This document shows positions 45,349-55,114 of a DNA stretch of 64,000 nt, one piece after another (position 1 is the first letter of the stretch; the number at the start of each line of letters is the position of its first letter). This DNA is from Chenopodium formosanum (lineage: Eukaryota; Streptophyta; Magnoliopsida; Caryophyllales; Amaranthaceae). The stretch covers positions 47,032,384 to 47,096,383 of the forward strand of contig CM044874.1 of NCBI GenBank assembly GCA_024500155.1, given 5' to 3'. The notes below the pieces were generated by a model. That model worked only from the letters and a program-made list of their open reading frames with translations. It had not been told where the DNA came from and did no database searches. Made by a program: the position numbers and the translations under genes.

Positions 45349-46947
45349 CTAATCTCTCTTCTCTTTAGGGACATCCTTCTCTTGCTCAATTAGGTCGGCC
45401 CTCACCATTAGTGTATCTTTTGTAGCCCGAACCGTCACACCCCTAGTCGAGCTTTCGCCCCTTTCACCTTTCTTGAACTTTTTTGGCTGTTTTTCCCTAT
45501 ACACCATCTTTTCCTTACCCTTTCCTTTCACATAGGTCTTCTTCCTTGGCATCTTAGGAGTCTTAAACTCAATTCCTTGTGTTCTCGGACCTAGGCGATC
45601 TTTAAGAGGAGCTTTCTTATCTCCAAGACGACTCTTCACATCAGACTTGCGTGATCCGAATCGTTCCCTCTTGCTTCTAGGGTTCAACCATGCCTTGTAT
45701 GCACTAGATAAAGGAGGAGGAGCTTGGTCACTGGCAGAAACGGTCCACAAAGGTCTTCCAATCCAATAAGTCTCGTATTTGTGAATGTTACTTTCATGCA
45801 ACGATACTTCACGAGGACTATCGTTATAGCGTGGAATTACTTGTTCAAGTCCATACTGCCGCATCAGTCGAGAGGGACAGTAAAAGGTCAATTTGGAGAT
45901 ACTAGGAACACGGCAATATGGTGTTTCATTCGTGCCAACCATCCTAGTAAGCCTCCACCAAGGCACCACCCAACGAATGGAAAATTCTCTCTTTGCAAAG
46001 AAATTTTTCCAATCTTCATACGACATGTTCGCAGAATAATTCTTCTTCCTACGGACTATGTCGTTAGGGCCATATTTTTCAATGTCATCGGGGGCTTCAA
46101 ATAATTCCAAACGCTCCATCAACCAAATCTGCAAAACAAAAAGAACATTAATCGTCAAAAAAAATAAAAAAAAAATAAAAAAATAAAAAAAAAATTAAAA
46201 AAAGAGAAGAAAAAAAAAATGCAGATTCCCGTGACACGGCAGTTTTGACCGTGTCACGGCAGAACCTAACCGTGACACGGTGACTGTTTTGTGTCACGGG
46301 GGCTATTCAGAGCGTATTTTTACCTGTAATAGTACCAGAGAGCCCTTCCTGATGGCTTTCCGGTCAGATTTTGCCTCATCTAAACCTCGAAATGTTTCCC
46401 CAAGGCACGTCGGCATAGGAGATCTTCCGGATTCTACATGCTCAAGCACAGACGCTAGACAAGCATGTCCTACCCTACCGTTTGCAAAAAGTAGCTTGCT
46501 AAACATGCAAAAAATATATGCCCTTCTACGATACACATGATAAGACTCAGAGACAGGGCGATTAAAATATAAGTTCGCAAGTTTTTCTATGTCTACTTCA
46601 TTACCACAAACAATTCTATTTAAATCTGGATCTGTTAGATTCAGATGGCGTTCAAAGTCTTGGTAATAGTATTCACGTAAGGTAGGCATGGCTATAAGAT
46701 TCCTAGCAGGAAATCCAAAAATTGCCCCAAATTCCTCCGGCAGAGGACAGATTTCATCATAATCGAATTTGAAACAGTGCGTTTCTGGACTCCAATAATC
46801 TAATGCTGCCCTAAGAAAATCATGTTCAATAGCTACATGTCGCAGGGCTAGCAAACCCCTGACATGAAACAATTCTAACTCTCTTTTTTCAGCATTGGTC
46901 AAAGAATAAGACCAGTCGCGCAATGTATTATCCAAATTCTGAGACAT
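45349..46947 (-). CDS. Antisense DUF7745-like protein (467 aa, one intron), apparently intact
   Basis: Unknown function, related to plant-mobile-domain proteins. Exon 1 46947-46324 (208 codons), intron 46323-46129 (GT...AG, phase 0), exon 2 46128-45349 with stop. Start at MSQNLDNT, chosen over an upstream ATG because it aligns with the Tat-1 homologue. Motifs: HCFKFDYDEICPLPEEFGAI (about residues 60-80), YHVYRRRAYIFCMFSKLL, IWLMERLELFEAPDDIEKYG at the exon junction, RWVVPWWRLTRMVG and RLMRQYGLEQVIP. The C-terminal tail is basic (FKTPKMPRKKTYVKGKGKEK), like a nuclear signal. Unlike the Tat-1 copy it has no internal stop. A palindrome array sits in the intron and another upstream of its TATA box. 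Confidence 0.8.
46228..46302. repeat. CCGTGTCACGG array inside the antisense gene intron
   Basis: CCCGTGACACGGC, ACCGTGTCACGGC, ACCGTGACACGGT and a partial GTGTCACGGG, all within intron 46323-46129. The Tat-1 intron is shorter (117 versus 195 nt) and lacks them. Confidence 0.88.
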
Positions 46948-47016
46948 GATTATTGAAATATGAAATTCTAAATTATTTTGTGTTTCGTAATTATGCATAT
47001 CATGAATAATCTGGTC

Positions 47017-47026
47017 TTATTTTATA
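47017..47026 (-). promoter_or_regulatory. TATA box of the inner DUF7745-like gene
   Basis: Minus strand TATAAAATAA about 70 nt upstream of the ATG at 46947, with the palindrome array at 47098-47212 just upstream of it. Confidence 0.6.
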
Positions 47027-47097
47027 GCAAAAGCGCTCGAAACTGCCCAGAATTTATCTTTTCGCCCGCGTGGATAAAACTGCTGAATAATAAGCTT

Positions 47098-47212
47098 CCC
47101 GTGACACGGGAAATTCCACCGTGTCACGGGAATCTTTGCCGTGACACGGCAGGTTTTGCCGTGACACGGTGAACAGTACCGTGTCACGGTGAATAGTGCC
47201 GTGTCACGACAC
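47098..47212. repeat. CCGTGTCACGG array upstream of the antisense DUF7745-like gene
   Basis: Six copies: CCCGTGACACGGG, ACCGTGTCACGGG, GCCGTGACACGGC, GCCGTGACACGGT, ACCGTGTCACGGT, GCCGTGTCACGAC. The spacing is irregular, 15-25 bases. Confidence 0.9.
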
Positions 47213-47709
47213 CTTACGCGCCTGCTTTTATTTCATCTTTTCCGTATCTATCCGGATTTTTTTTTTTTTGTATTTTCCTATCTTTAACATTTGTTTTTTT
47301 AGTCTTTTCTGAGAGTTCTATTCCTAATAAAATTCTCACCTTTTTATTTTATTCTTTATCTTTATTTTTTATCTTTATTTTACGATGGTTTTTATTTTTT
47401 TATTTTTTATTTTTTATTTTTCTCTTTGGGGAAGATTTTTTAGTCATTTATTCATCATTTTATCTTTATTTTCTTTTCTTTTAGGGAAGGTAATTTTATT
47501 TCTTTTCTTTTGGGGAAGGTCGGTACCCTCCATTACTCCACTTATGTCTTCTTTCATCGTGTCATTACTAAGTACACAATCACACACAAAGAGTCTCAAA
47601 ACACACACTAACACACACAATAGTAGATATATAAACTGTAAATAATGTACAAAGAGTCGTAATACATAAATGTATCAAGTGTCATCACAGTATCCACATA
47701 AACCCTCGG
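47213..47709 (+). other. Spacer between the two antisense genes
   Basis: T-rich, no gene. At about 47500-47545 it carries the conserved TTTTGGGGAAGGTCGG / TACCCTCCA block that is also present in Tat-1 and the outer element. Confidence 0.6.
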
Positions 47710-50271
47710 TCAAAAATCTCTAGAATCAGAATCGGTCTCATCTTGTCCCTGTGCACGTGGACCCCCCTGTGTGTATGGAAACGGCAAACCAAAGAGTCCC
47801 TCGACCATCCGAGTACGGGGAGTAGCGTCCCTACTAGTCCCCGCAGGCCCAGTAGTAGTCAAGCTCAAAGCAGGACCCGTCCAGCCGGAAAGAGGAGTAG
47901 ACTGGCCAAAAGAGACTGGAATCGTCGGCGAAGGCATCGTCCCATATAGCGGAACCGAGAACAGGCCCGACAGTGGTGGAGGAACCCCGGATAATGGGGC
48001 CGAGAATGAACCAGGATCCAAGGGAGACCCAAACTCAGGAACGGGAGGCTGTGAAAATGACGGACGCTGAGAAGACTGCCCCTGCTGCGACTAAGCCTCC
48101 TGGAACGGCTGAGTAGTCTGCGGCTCTCGCTGAGAACGCCGATGAGCCTCAGGAGATCGTCTACTACGACCAAGCTCCTCCTCATCCGAGCCTCTGGGCC
48201 TCGAGCGCGAGCGGGACCTCCGTCGCTCCTGAAAAAACACAAAATCAAAAGGTGTCAATGATGCAAAACAAAACAAATGGTAGAAATGAAAAAGTAATAA
48301 GTGATACCTCAAGGACGTCGCTAGAACTCCGACAACTCGCACCACGCCAAAGCTTGATAATGCAATACTTCAGCGCGTCCACCAGCTTCATGATTCCCAT
48401 CACCTCCGGGCGGTTAGGTTGAGGACAAAACAAAGAAAAATCAGTAATAAGCAGCATTAAAAGAGTGGATAATACGTCGAAGAAAACTCACCGGCTCAAA
48501 AGCCTCAGGCACTGACTCCTGTGCCTGTCTATAACCCTCCGGCGCGTCAGCAATATGGTCCTCCGTGATACCGATCGGCCCAGGGTAGCAGACAGACTGT
48601 GGAGGAATCTGAATCCTCCCCACAGGGTGAATGGTCGTCTGAAAATATGATCGAATAATCAAGTTATTCGACTATTTAAAACAGAGACTAGTAAGGAAGA
48701 TTCTCAAAGTCATACCTCGGGAAGACGGGGTGGAGGAGCCAGAGAGGGAAGCAAATCCCGCGCGTAGTCACTCTCCATGTGAACAAGCTCCTGCCACGGA
48801 AAAGTGTAGCGCTCTCCCCTGTTGATCAACCCTCTGATCAAGCGGGAGTCCAGCATCGACTCTGGCGGGGAAGAAGGCACCACAAAGCGATCGCCGCTAT
48901 GCTGACGGACGACTCGCTCCCCCAAATACCAAACGAAGCGCCCAGTACCAACCAAAATGGTACGGTACACTGAAAGACGTAGGGCCTCGGGTAGATCAGT
49001 CATCCCGGCCCAAGGACGATACTGAACATCAATGGGAACCTGAAAACCATAAAATGTCAGGCGTGAAACGACAGAAACAATATCAGAAGGAAAAAACGCA
49101 ACAAAGCTAATCCTTACGCCAACGGAAGAGGTGCCTCGGCGTAGTACCCCACGAAGCGCCGGAACAGACTCCACCCGTGACTCTCCTCGGTCACGCCAGC
49201 TGGCCCCGACGGGGAAGTCATGGACCACTCCCCGACGCCGGCGAGGAGCCAAGCCTGGGAAGTACTCATAGAACCATAACTGCAACAAAAATAACATTCA
49301 GCATACGAATCGAAAAGCCAAAATGGAACAAAAAAGGAAAAGATCATCACCTCTACGACTCTCCACAGGCCGTAAACAGTGACAGGGGACTCGTCATTCA
49401 GCTGACGGCAGCCATGACGTAGAGATAGAAGAAGATCCGCGTATCCAAGACTGGCCCAGCTGTAGGATCCCATCTCGGGAATCCTGGCCAAAGAAGGGAG
49501 GTAACAGAGGAGCACGCGTGAACTCCTGTTAGGAGAGAGGGTCATAGAGATCAGGATCAAGATGAAGATCCGCACCCGCTGCTCGGCCGTCGTGTCCTCC
49601 ATGTCAAAGCCGCGAGCAAGAACTGAAGCCGACTCTGATCGTCCACTCCTAGGACCACCTCGTGACACCGGACGAGTCCTGATGTGCTGAACGATCGGAC
49701 CTAACAAGTCAGCTACCTCAGCCGATGTCCAGGATAGATCAGACATCTGGCCTACTGCCCGATCGGTAAAGCGCAGCCCGCTGATCATACTAAAGTCTAA
49801 AGGGGTCACCGTCATCTCCCCCCAGGCAAAGTGAAACGTGTTGGTAGTATCCCAAAAATACTCCAACAACGCACGAACAACCGTCGCGCCGCAACCCCGG
49901 GGGCTGCGAAACCCTACAATCGCCGCATAAAAATCGACCAAGCCAGACGCCTCCCATAGGGCGCTCGTAGCAGGATCCTCTGTAATGACCTGGTGAAGTC
50001 GAGGAATCAAATCACCGGCCCCGGAACCATGTTGGCAAAGTGTGCCATCGACTATGCCGGAAAGTGCACGATGAGAAACGTGGTTTTCATGGCAGAAAAC
50101 CAACTGGTCTGGAGTCCAGGGAGGCGGAACCCACCTACCCCTACTCGTAGAAGTCCGAGGCTCGGACTCCAAGACGTCGTCGTCCACGCCCTCAGGGACA
50201 GTGGGGGTGTCCTCCCGAAAAGCCCGACGCCGACCGCGGGTAGAAAGGTCGCAATCTTGTCGTCTAGGCAT
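47710..50271 (-). pseudogene. Antisense PMD-like gene (six exons, nearly intact)
   Basis: Exons 50271-49351, 49279-49118, 49039-48716, 48638-48492, 48418-48308, 48228-47710: 307, 54, 108, 49, 37 and 172 codons, all introns phase 0. Exon 1 has RALLEYFWDTTNTFHFAWGE then MTVTPLDFSMISGL (PMD pattern, about residues 160-200), YSWASLGYADLLLSLRHGCR and LWRVVE. Exon 2 has LWFYEYFP; exon 3 YLGERVVRQHSGDRFVVP. Exon 6 begins with an Arg/Ser tail (ERRRSRSRSRPRGS) and ends Pro/Ser-rich with ATPRTRMVEGLFGLPFPY. Two defects: a TAG at 48091-48093 in exon 6, and AA instead of AG at the expected exon 5 acceptor (48419-48420). Some function with a shortened tail is possible. Confidence 0.78.
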
Positions 50272-50280
50272 GCTATTGTC

Positions 50281-50495
50281 AAAATCTAAATGTTTAGCAT
50301 CATTTCCTAAACATTTAATTCAAATTGCATATTTATAATAAAATCTAAATACTTAGCGTCGTTTCCTAAGCTATTTAGTTGTTTATTGAATCAAAATCTA
50401 AATGTTTAGCATCATTTCCTAAACATTTTAAAATTGCAAAATAATAATCTAAATACTCGGCATCATTTCCTGAGTTATTTAATTATTTATTGAAT
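50281..50495 (-). repeat. ABAB tandem repeat directly upstream of the PMD-like gene
   Basis: Two alternating unit types of about 55 bases. A: CTAAATGTTTAGCATCATTT. B: CTAAATACTTAGCGTCGTTT. The order is A-B-A-B, starting ten bases from the ATG at 50271. It may be the gene's 5' UTR or proximal promoter. Confidence 0.8.
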
Positions 50496-51739
50496 TATAC
50501 GCTAAATTTTTACCTCAAGGCTAAAAATTGGCAAAAATTATAGTATTTAGTTTCTCCATGACAAACTGATACTACAGTGCTCCTATCCGCATGATGCTAT
50601 GTTCTCCATGACAATATAGTACATATACATCAACACATCATTTCACAAGATTCATCACTATTTTTTCACCATTTCAAAGCATGAATATTATCTCACAAAG
50701 TGGCACCCAAAAATGGTGATTTGCTCAATTCTCCACCAAATCATGCAATTTTTATCTCGAATTTCTCACAAACACACATGTACACATATACAAATAAAAT
50801 CATGGCAAGAATTTCAACATAAAGCTTCAAAATCAAAAACCCCCAAATTGATTTTTTTAGGGTTTGTCATGAAATTGTTAATGTGAAGCAAATTCAAAGC
50901 AAAAAGCAAAGGAAACTTACATGGATGTGTGTAAAAAGTCGAAAATAAGGAGAAAATCGAGGAATTACAGCAAATTGGTGAGATCGAACTCCAAAATTAA
51001 AAAAATAAATTCCCGGCCACCAGCACAACTGCCGCGACACGGTCAACAACAATCGTGACACGGCGACGTAGTCCCGTGTCACGGCGAGCTTCAAACCTGA
51101 CGGAGCTCCGATGATTTAGGCGGCAGTTCCGGCGGACACAGCAACAACAGCAGAAAACAGCAGCAGTAAGGCAGAAACAAAACGAGACAAAAGAAAATAA
51201 AAAAAAAGAAGAAAACAAAAATTAGAGCAACCGTGTCACGGTTGACCTTAACCGTGTCACGGTAAGCTTTGACGGGCGGCGGTTAATTTCAGGCGTGGCG
51301 CGGCAGATTTTTAGGAAGAGAGAAGCTAAAATGGTGAAACCAAGTGTGAAATGGTGAAAGCAAGTGTGAAATGGTGAAGGGGTGCACGCGTATTTGAAGG
51401 CAGCAAAGGACAAAAAGCAAAAGAGCCGTTATTGACTGATTCAAACAAGCAAAAATAAAAAAAAAAAAAAAAAAAAAAAAAAAGGGAAAACAGGTATCCC
51501 GTGACACGGGAAATAGTCCCGTCTGACGGGAATCCCTAACCGTGTCACGGGAACCGGGTGACGTGGCGCGGCAAAACTGAGCTTGGTCAGGGAATATTCT
51601 CGGCCTTTTTGACCAGTTTGACTGATTTTCCGAGCTTATTGGGCGATTATTTTTCGCTAGAATTACGCGGAAAATCTCAACTGATATTTAAGGGGGACTA
51701 AAATTACCATTTTACCCCTAGCAAGCGTCAAAGTCTATT
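50496..51739. other. Upstream region of the PMD-like gene with scattered CCGTGTCACGG motifs
   Basis: No supportable gene. Motif clusters at 51030-51085, 51233-51265 and 51497-51560. A 26-base A tract is at about 51458-51483. CAAATACGCG (minus, near 51390) could be a weak TATA-like site below the 51497-51560 cluster. Confidence 0.6.
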
Positions 51740-52190
51740 TTCAGTAACCGTCGGCTTTCCTCAGGCTTGGAAAGAGTTATTTGTGGACTTTTTCTTCAAG
51801 TATAGAAAACCGCCAAGTCGGCTTTCCTCAAGCATGGAAAGCGTTATCGGTGGATTTTTCTTCAAGTATAGAAAACCGCCAAGTCGGCTTTCCTCAGGCT
51901 TGGAAAGTATTATCTGTGGATTTTTCTTCAAGTATAGAAAACCACGAAATTCCTTTGTCGGCTTTCCTCAAGTATGGAAGGCATTATCGGTGGAATTCTT
52001 CAAGTATAGAATGACACCAAATTCATACGTCGACTTTCCTCAGGCATGGAAAGTAATATCCGGTAGCTTTCTTCAGGCTTAGAAAGCTACCAAATTCATC
52101 TGTCGGCTTTCCTCAAGCATGGAAAGCATCTCAACAAACGTCATCCGGTGGATTCCTTCAAGCATAGGAAGCTACCAAATTCATTTGTCA
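51740..52190 (+). repeat. 66-74-bp tandem repeat near the 3' LTR of the inner element
   Basis: About six units starting GTCGGCTTTCCTCA at 51749, 51817, 51883, 51957, 52029 and 52102. Shared with both internal regions of the outer element, where it runs on the minus strand. Peptides from it are repetitive and not credible proteins. Confidence 0.88.
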
Positions 52191-52374
52191 CCGATACACT
52201 GGTGCTAGATATGTATTCTATCCCTTTACTCTTTTATCTGTAGAACTAATATTTTTCTGCAGGTATCGGCGTATACAGATTGATTTAGGATAGCAGAACG
52301 TCTTAAATCATTCTCCGTCCCTATCGACTACTTTGACTATCGTTTTCGAAACTAACGTTTCTACAAACTCAGTC

Positions 52375-52388
52375 AAAGTGGGGGCTTC
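52375..52388 (+). other. Inner element polypurine tract
   Basis: AAAGTGGGGGCTTC directly before the TG of the 3' LTR. Confidence 0.85.
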
Positions 52389-54076
52389 TGTAGACACCTA
52401 AAAATGTCTCCCCAAAACCAAGCCCGATGATAAATAATCTTTCACCGCTGCTGTTGGTCGGGTTTAGTATTTAATCCCGAGAGTGCTTAAAGAATCGTAT
52501 TTTATTAAATTCATATATTTGAAAGGTCCATGGATCAGTCTTGTTGTTTGGTAAAAGCATAGTTAATTAATTTTAAGCCCAAACCTTTTTTATTTTATTA
52601 TTATTTTTGGCCCAAATATTTTATTTAATTTTATTTATTATTTTCTTATTTTAGCCCGAATATTAAAAGTCAGAAAAAAGCCCGTAATTATCAACCGGCA
52701 CTCAAAAAGCCGAAAGAAATTAGGGTTAAAAAAATGAATTTAGACGGAAAAGTGGACTGGAGTTGACCGTGTCACGGTCAGGCTTGACCGTGTCACGGGA
52801 ACAGTTCCCGTCTGACGGTGGGACTTCCCGTGACACGGGAGGTCTGACGTGACACGGGAAGCTCCGCGTCCTTTCCGCGTAAACCCTTAACGCGTTTTCC
52901 GTTCCGTTTTCTGAAAATTTCCCGAGACACTCCAAGGACTGACCGTGTCACGGGAACTTGTACCGTCTGACGGTACAGTCTAACCGTGTCACGGTACACT
53001 CTGACCGTGTCACAGGATATTTTTTAGGGTTTTTTATCATTTTAGGGTTCCGTGTGCTCCCTCAGCACATTTCCCTATAAATACCCCCTCATTTCTGATG
53101 AACGGGGCAACCAGAATTCTATTATTCTTATTTCTCTCTCTTCTATGCTCTTAACCTAAACACTAGCCTACCCTTTTCACTTCAAAATTCCCTCTTCAAG
53201 CACTCAAAGGAGTCCGTATTTTACTCGAGGTTCTGTCCTTAAACCAAGGCGTGAAAGGTAGAATCGTTTGAGGGTTTGGCCCCAAAATTAACCTTGTTTT
53301 TTTATTTAATTTAATTATTGTTTTATTATTTCCTTGAAGTTACTGACTCGTTTTATTATTTTGTAGTTGCAAGCAAACAGATTCAAAGTAAGAGTTATGC
53401 TCTTTTTATTATTTTTCTAACGATTTTTCTGTTGTTAGAATTATGATTAAATTGGTTCTTTTTATGTTTGTATTAATTCTGTTATTTATTTTGATCACAA
53501 TATTGCATGTTAAAGGGAATATGTAATTGAAAATCACGCCTAATAAGATAATTTGGACAACTGGTTTAGGTTCCTTTTTAATCTTGTTGTTTAATCAAGT
53601 GATCACCAAATATTTAGAATTATATGTTGCATTAATTTTGAACCAATTTAGCTTAATAATGGTTTGGAGCGAATTGAATTATTGTTTGTATGCCTTTAAG
53701 ATCACAGGAATACTTTTCACTATAAGAATCGAGTAGAGGCCAATACGGGCGAATGTGACTCCATGACTCACTTCGTACCATCATCCCCGATCCTCCTTTC
53801 GTGGTTCCGAACCATATGGAGTTAGTAATCTCATGGATTATGAATGGGGAATAACCTTCACGGGTCAATCGTTGCCTTCGTTGTCCCTTTATCGTGGTTG
53901 CCTTTTTTATGATCCGTGAACGGTTTACAAGTTCCTTAAAAACTTGTTGGCGGCTCCCTACTTTATTTGTCCCTAATCGTTGTCCCTAATCGTAATGTCA
54001 ATTCCCACTTCCTATGAGTGCCAAGCATATTTACAACATGCTTTTTAACGTAGGCGCACTTCGAGCGACGCCTACA
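52389..54076 (+). repeat. Inner element 3' LTR
   Basis: 1688 bases; palindrome array 52766-53016 and TATAAATA 53076-53083. Differs from the 5' LTR at roughly a dozen bases plus a few one-base indels by eye, several of them C/T. Confidence 0.95.
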
Positions 54077-54081
54077 GGGTG

Positions 54082-55114
54082 ATATGACCTCTATTTATAG
54101 GGAAAAAAGAGGGTCGAAGAATCAAGAAAAGATTAGTTCGAATCGGATTAAAACTCTTGCGATAGACAGCAGTTTTTCCGGTTTTTGTTTTTATCATATC
54201 TTTTGATCCAGAAATCGGAATAAGATAAATAAGATATAGTTGGAAAGATCTTGAATTCTACTTTTTAACCCAATTAGAATCAGATTAAAATATTTTGTAT
54301 AATAAAATATATGGCCGAAATAGTGAGACGGTGTTAGTTTTGGATAGAGTTTGACATTTTATTCATATCTTTTCCGTTATAGCTCGGAATTGATATTATA
54401 ATATATCATTGGAAAGATAATTTCAAGGGCTATCCAACCATATAAAATTTGGATAAAAACAATGATGCACGAAAATAATATCGTTCTATCTTTGAATGTC
54501 TTTCAATTCAAATAGAAATAGGATTTTCAAAAAAGGAGTTTTATTCAATTTCAAACTCTTTAACCTTATCTTTTCAAAAAGGATATTAAGATTTTTTAGA
54601 AACTTATAGAAGCTTCCAAATAATCCTAATTGGTTTAGGAATGTGATTAAATAATTTGGACCCTCCACATGATCATTGGGTCGTAGGTAAGGTGGACTTA
54701 GGTTCGGTTTGGGTTCGGCTTAATATTTTGGTAATAACTTATTCGTTATAACTCGGATTTGGGCTTATAATATATCGTTGGAAAGCTCTTTTAAAGCCCC
54801 ATACAAATAATAAATCTTTTGACCCAGATAACGGACTAAAATAAACTGGATCAAACGTTATTATAAAAAGGACACGAAATGAATAATTTTAAAGGACACG
54901 AAATGAATTATTTTGGATTTAAAGGCACGAAAAGAGGAAAATAAGTTATGGTTTGGGGAAATGGGCTAGGAATTGGGTTGGTTTATGAAATTTTTTGGGA
55001 ATTAACATGGATTTAAGCACTCCAAAGATTACATACTCAACCCGACCAATAATGGCAGTAAAAGGTTGTTCATCATCGGGTTTGGTTTTGGGGAGACATT
55101 TTTAGGTGTCTACA
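54082..55114 (-). repeat. Outer element LTR B, right part
   Basis: 1033 bases continuing LTR B. TATAAATAG (minus) at 54091-54099 lies only 9 bases from the insertion point, so the nested element sits between the TATA box and the expected start of transcription. Confidence 0.93.

Larger units (their letters stand above)
43249..54076 (+). mobile_element. Inner Tat-related element carrying only two antisense genes
   Basis: LTRs 43249-44933 and 52389-54076 (TGTAGACACC...GCCTACA) differ by about a dozen bases by eye, so the insertion is recent. PBS 44937-44954, PPT 52375-52388, target duplication GGGTG at 43244-43248 and 54077-54081. Uninterrupted copies of the target site exist at about 37008 and 60288. 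There is no gag or pol. The interior holds a DUF7745-like gene and a PMD-like gene, both on the minus strand, in the order seen in Tat-1. Mobilisation would need proteins from another Tat element. Confidence 0.95.
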
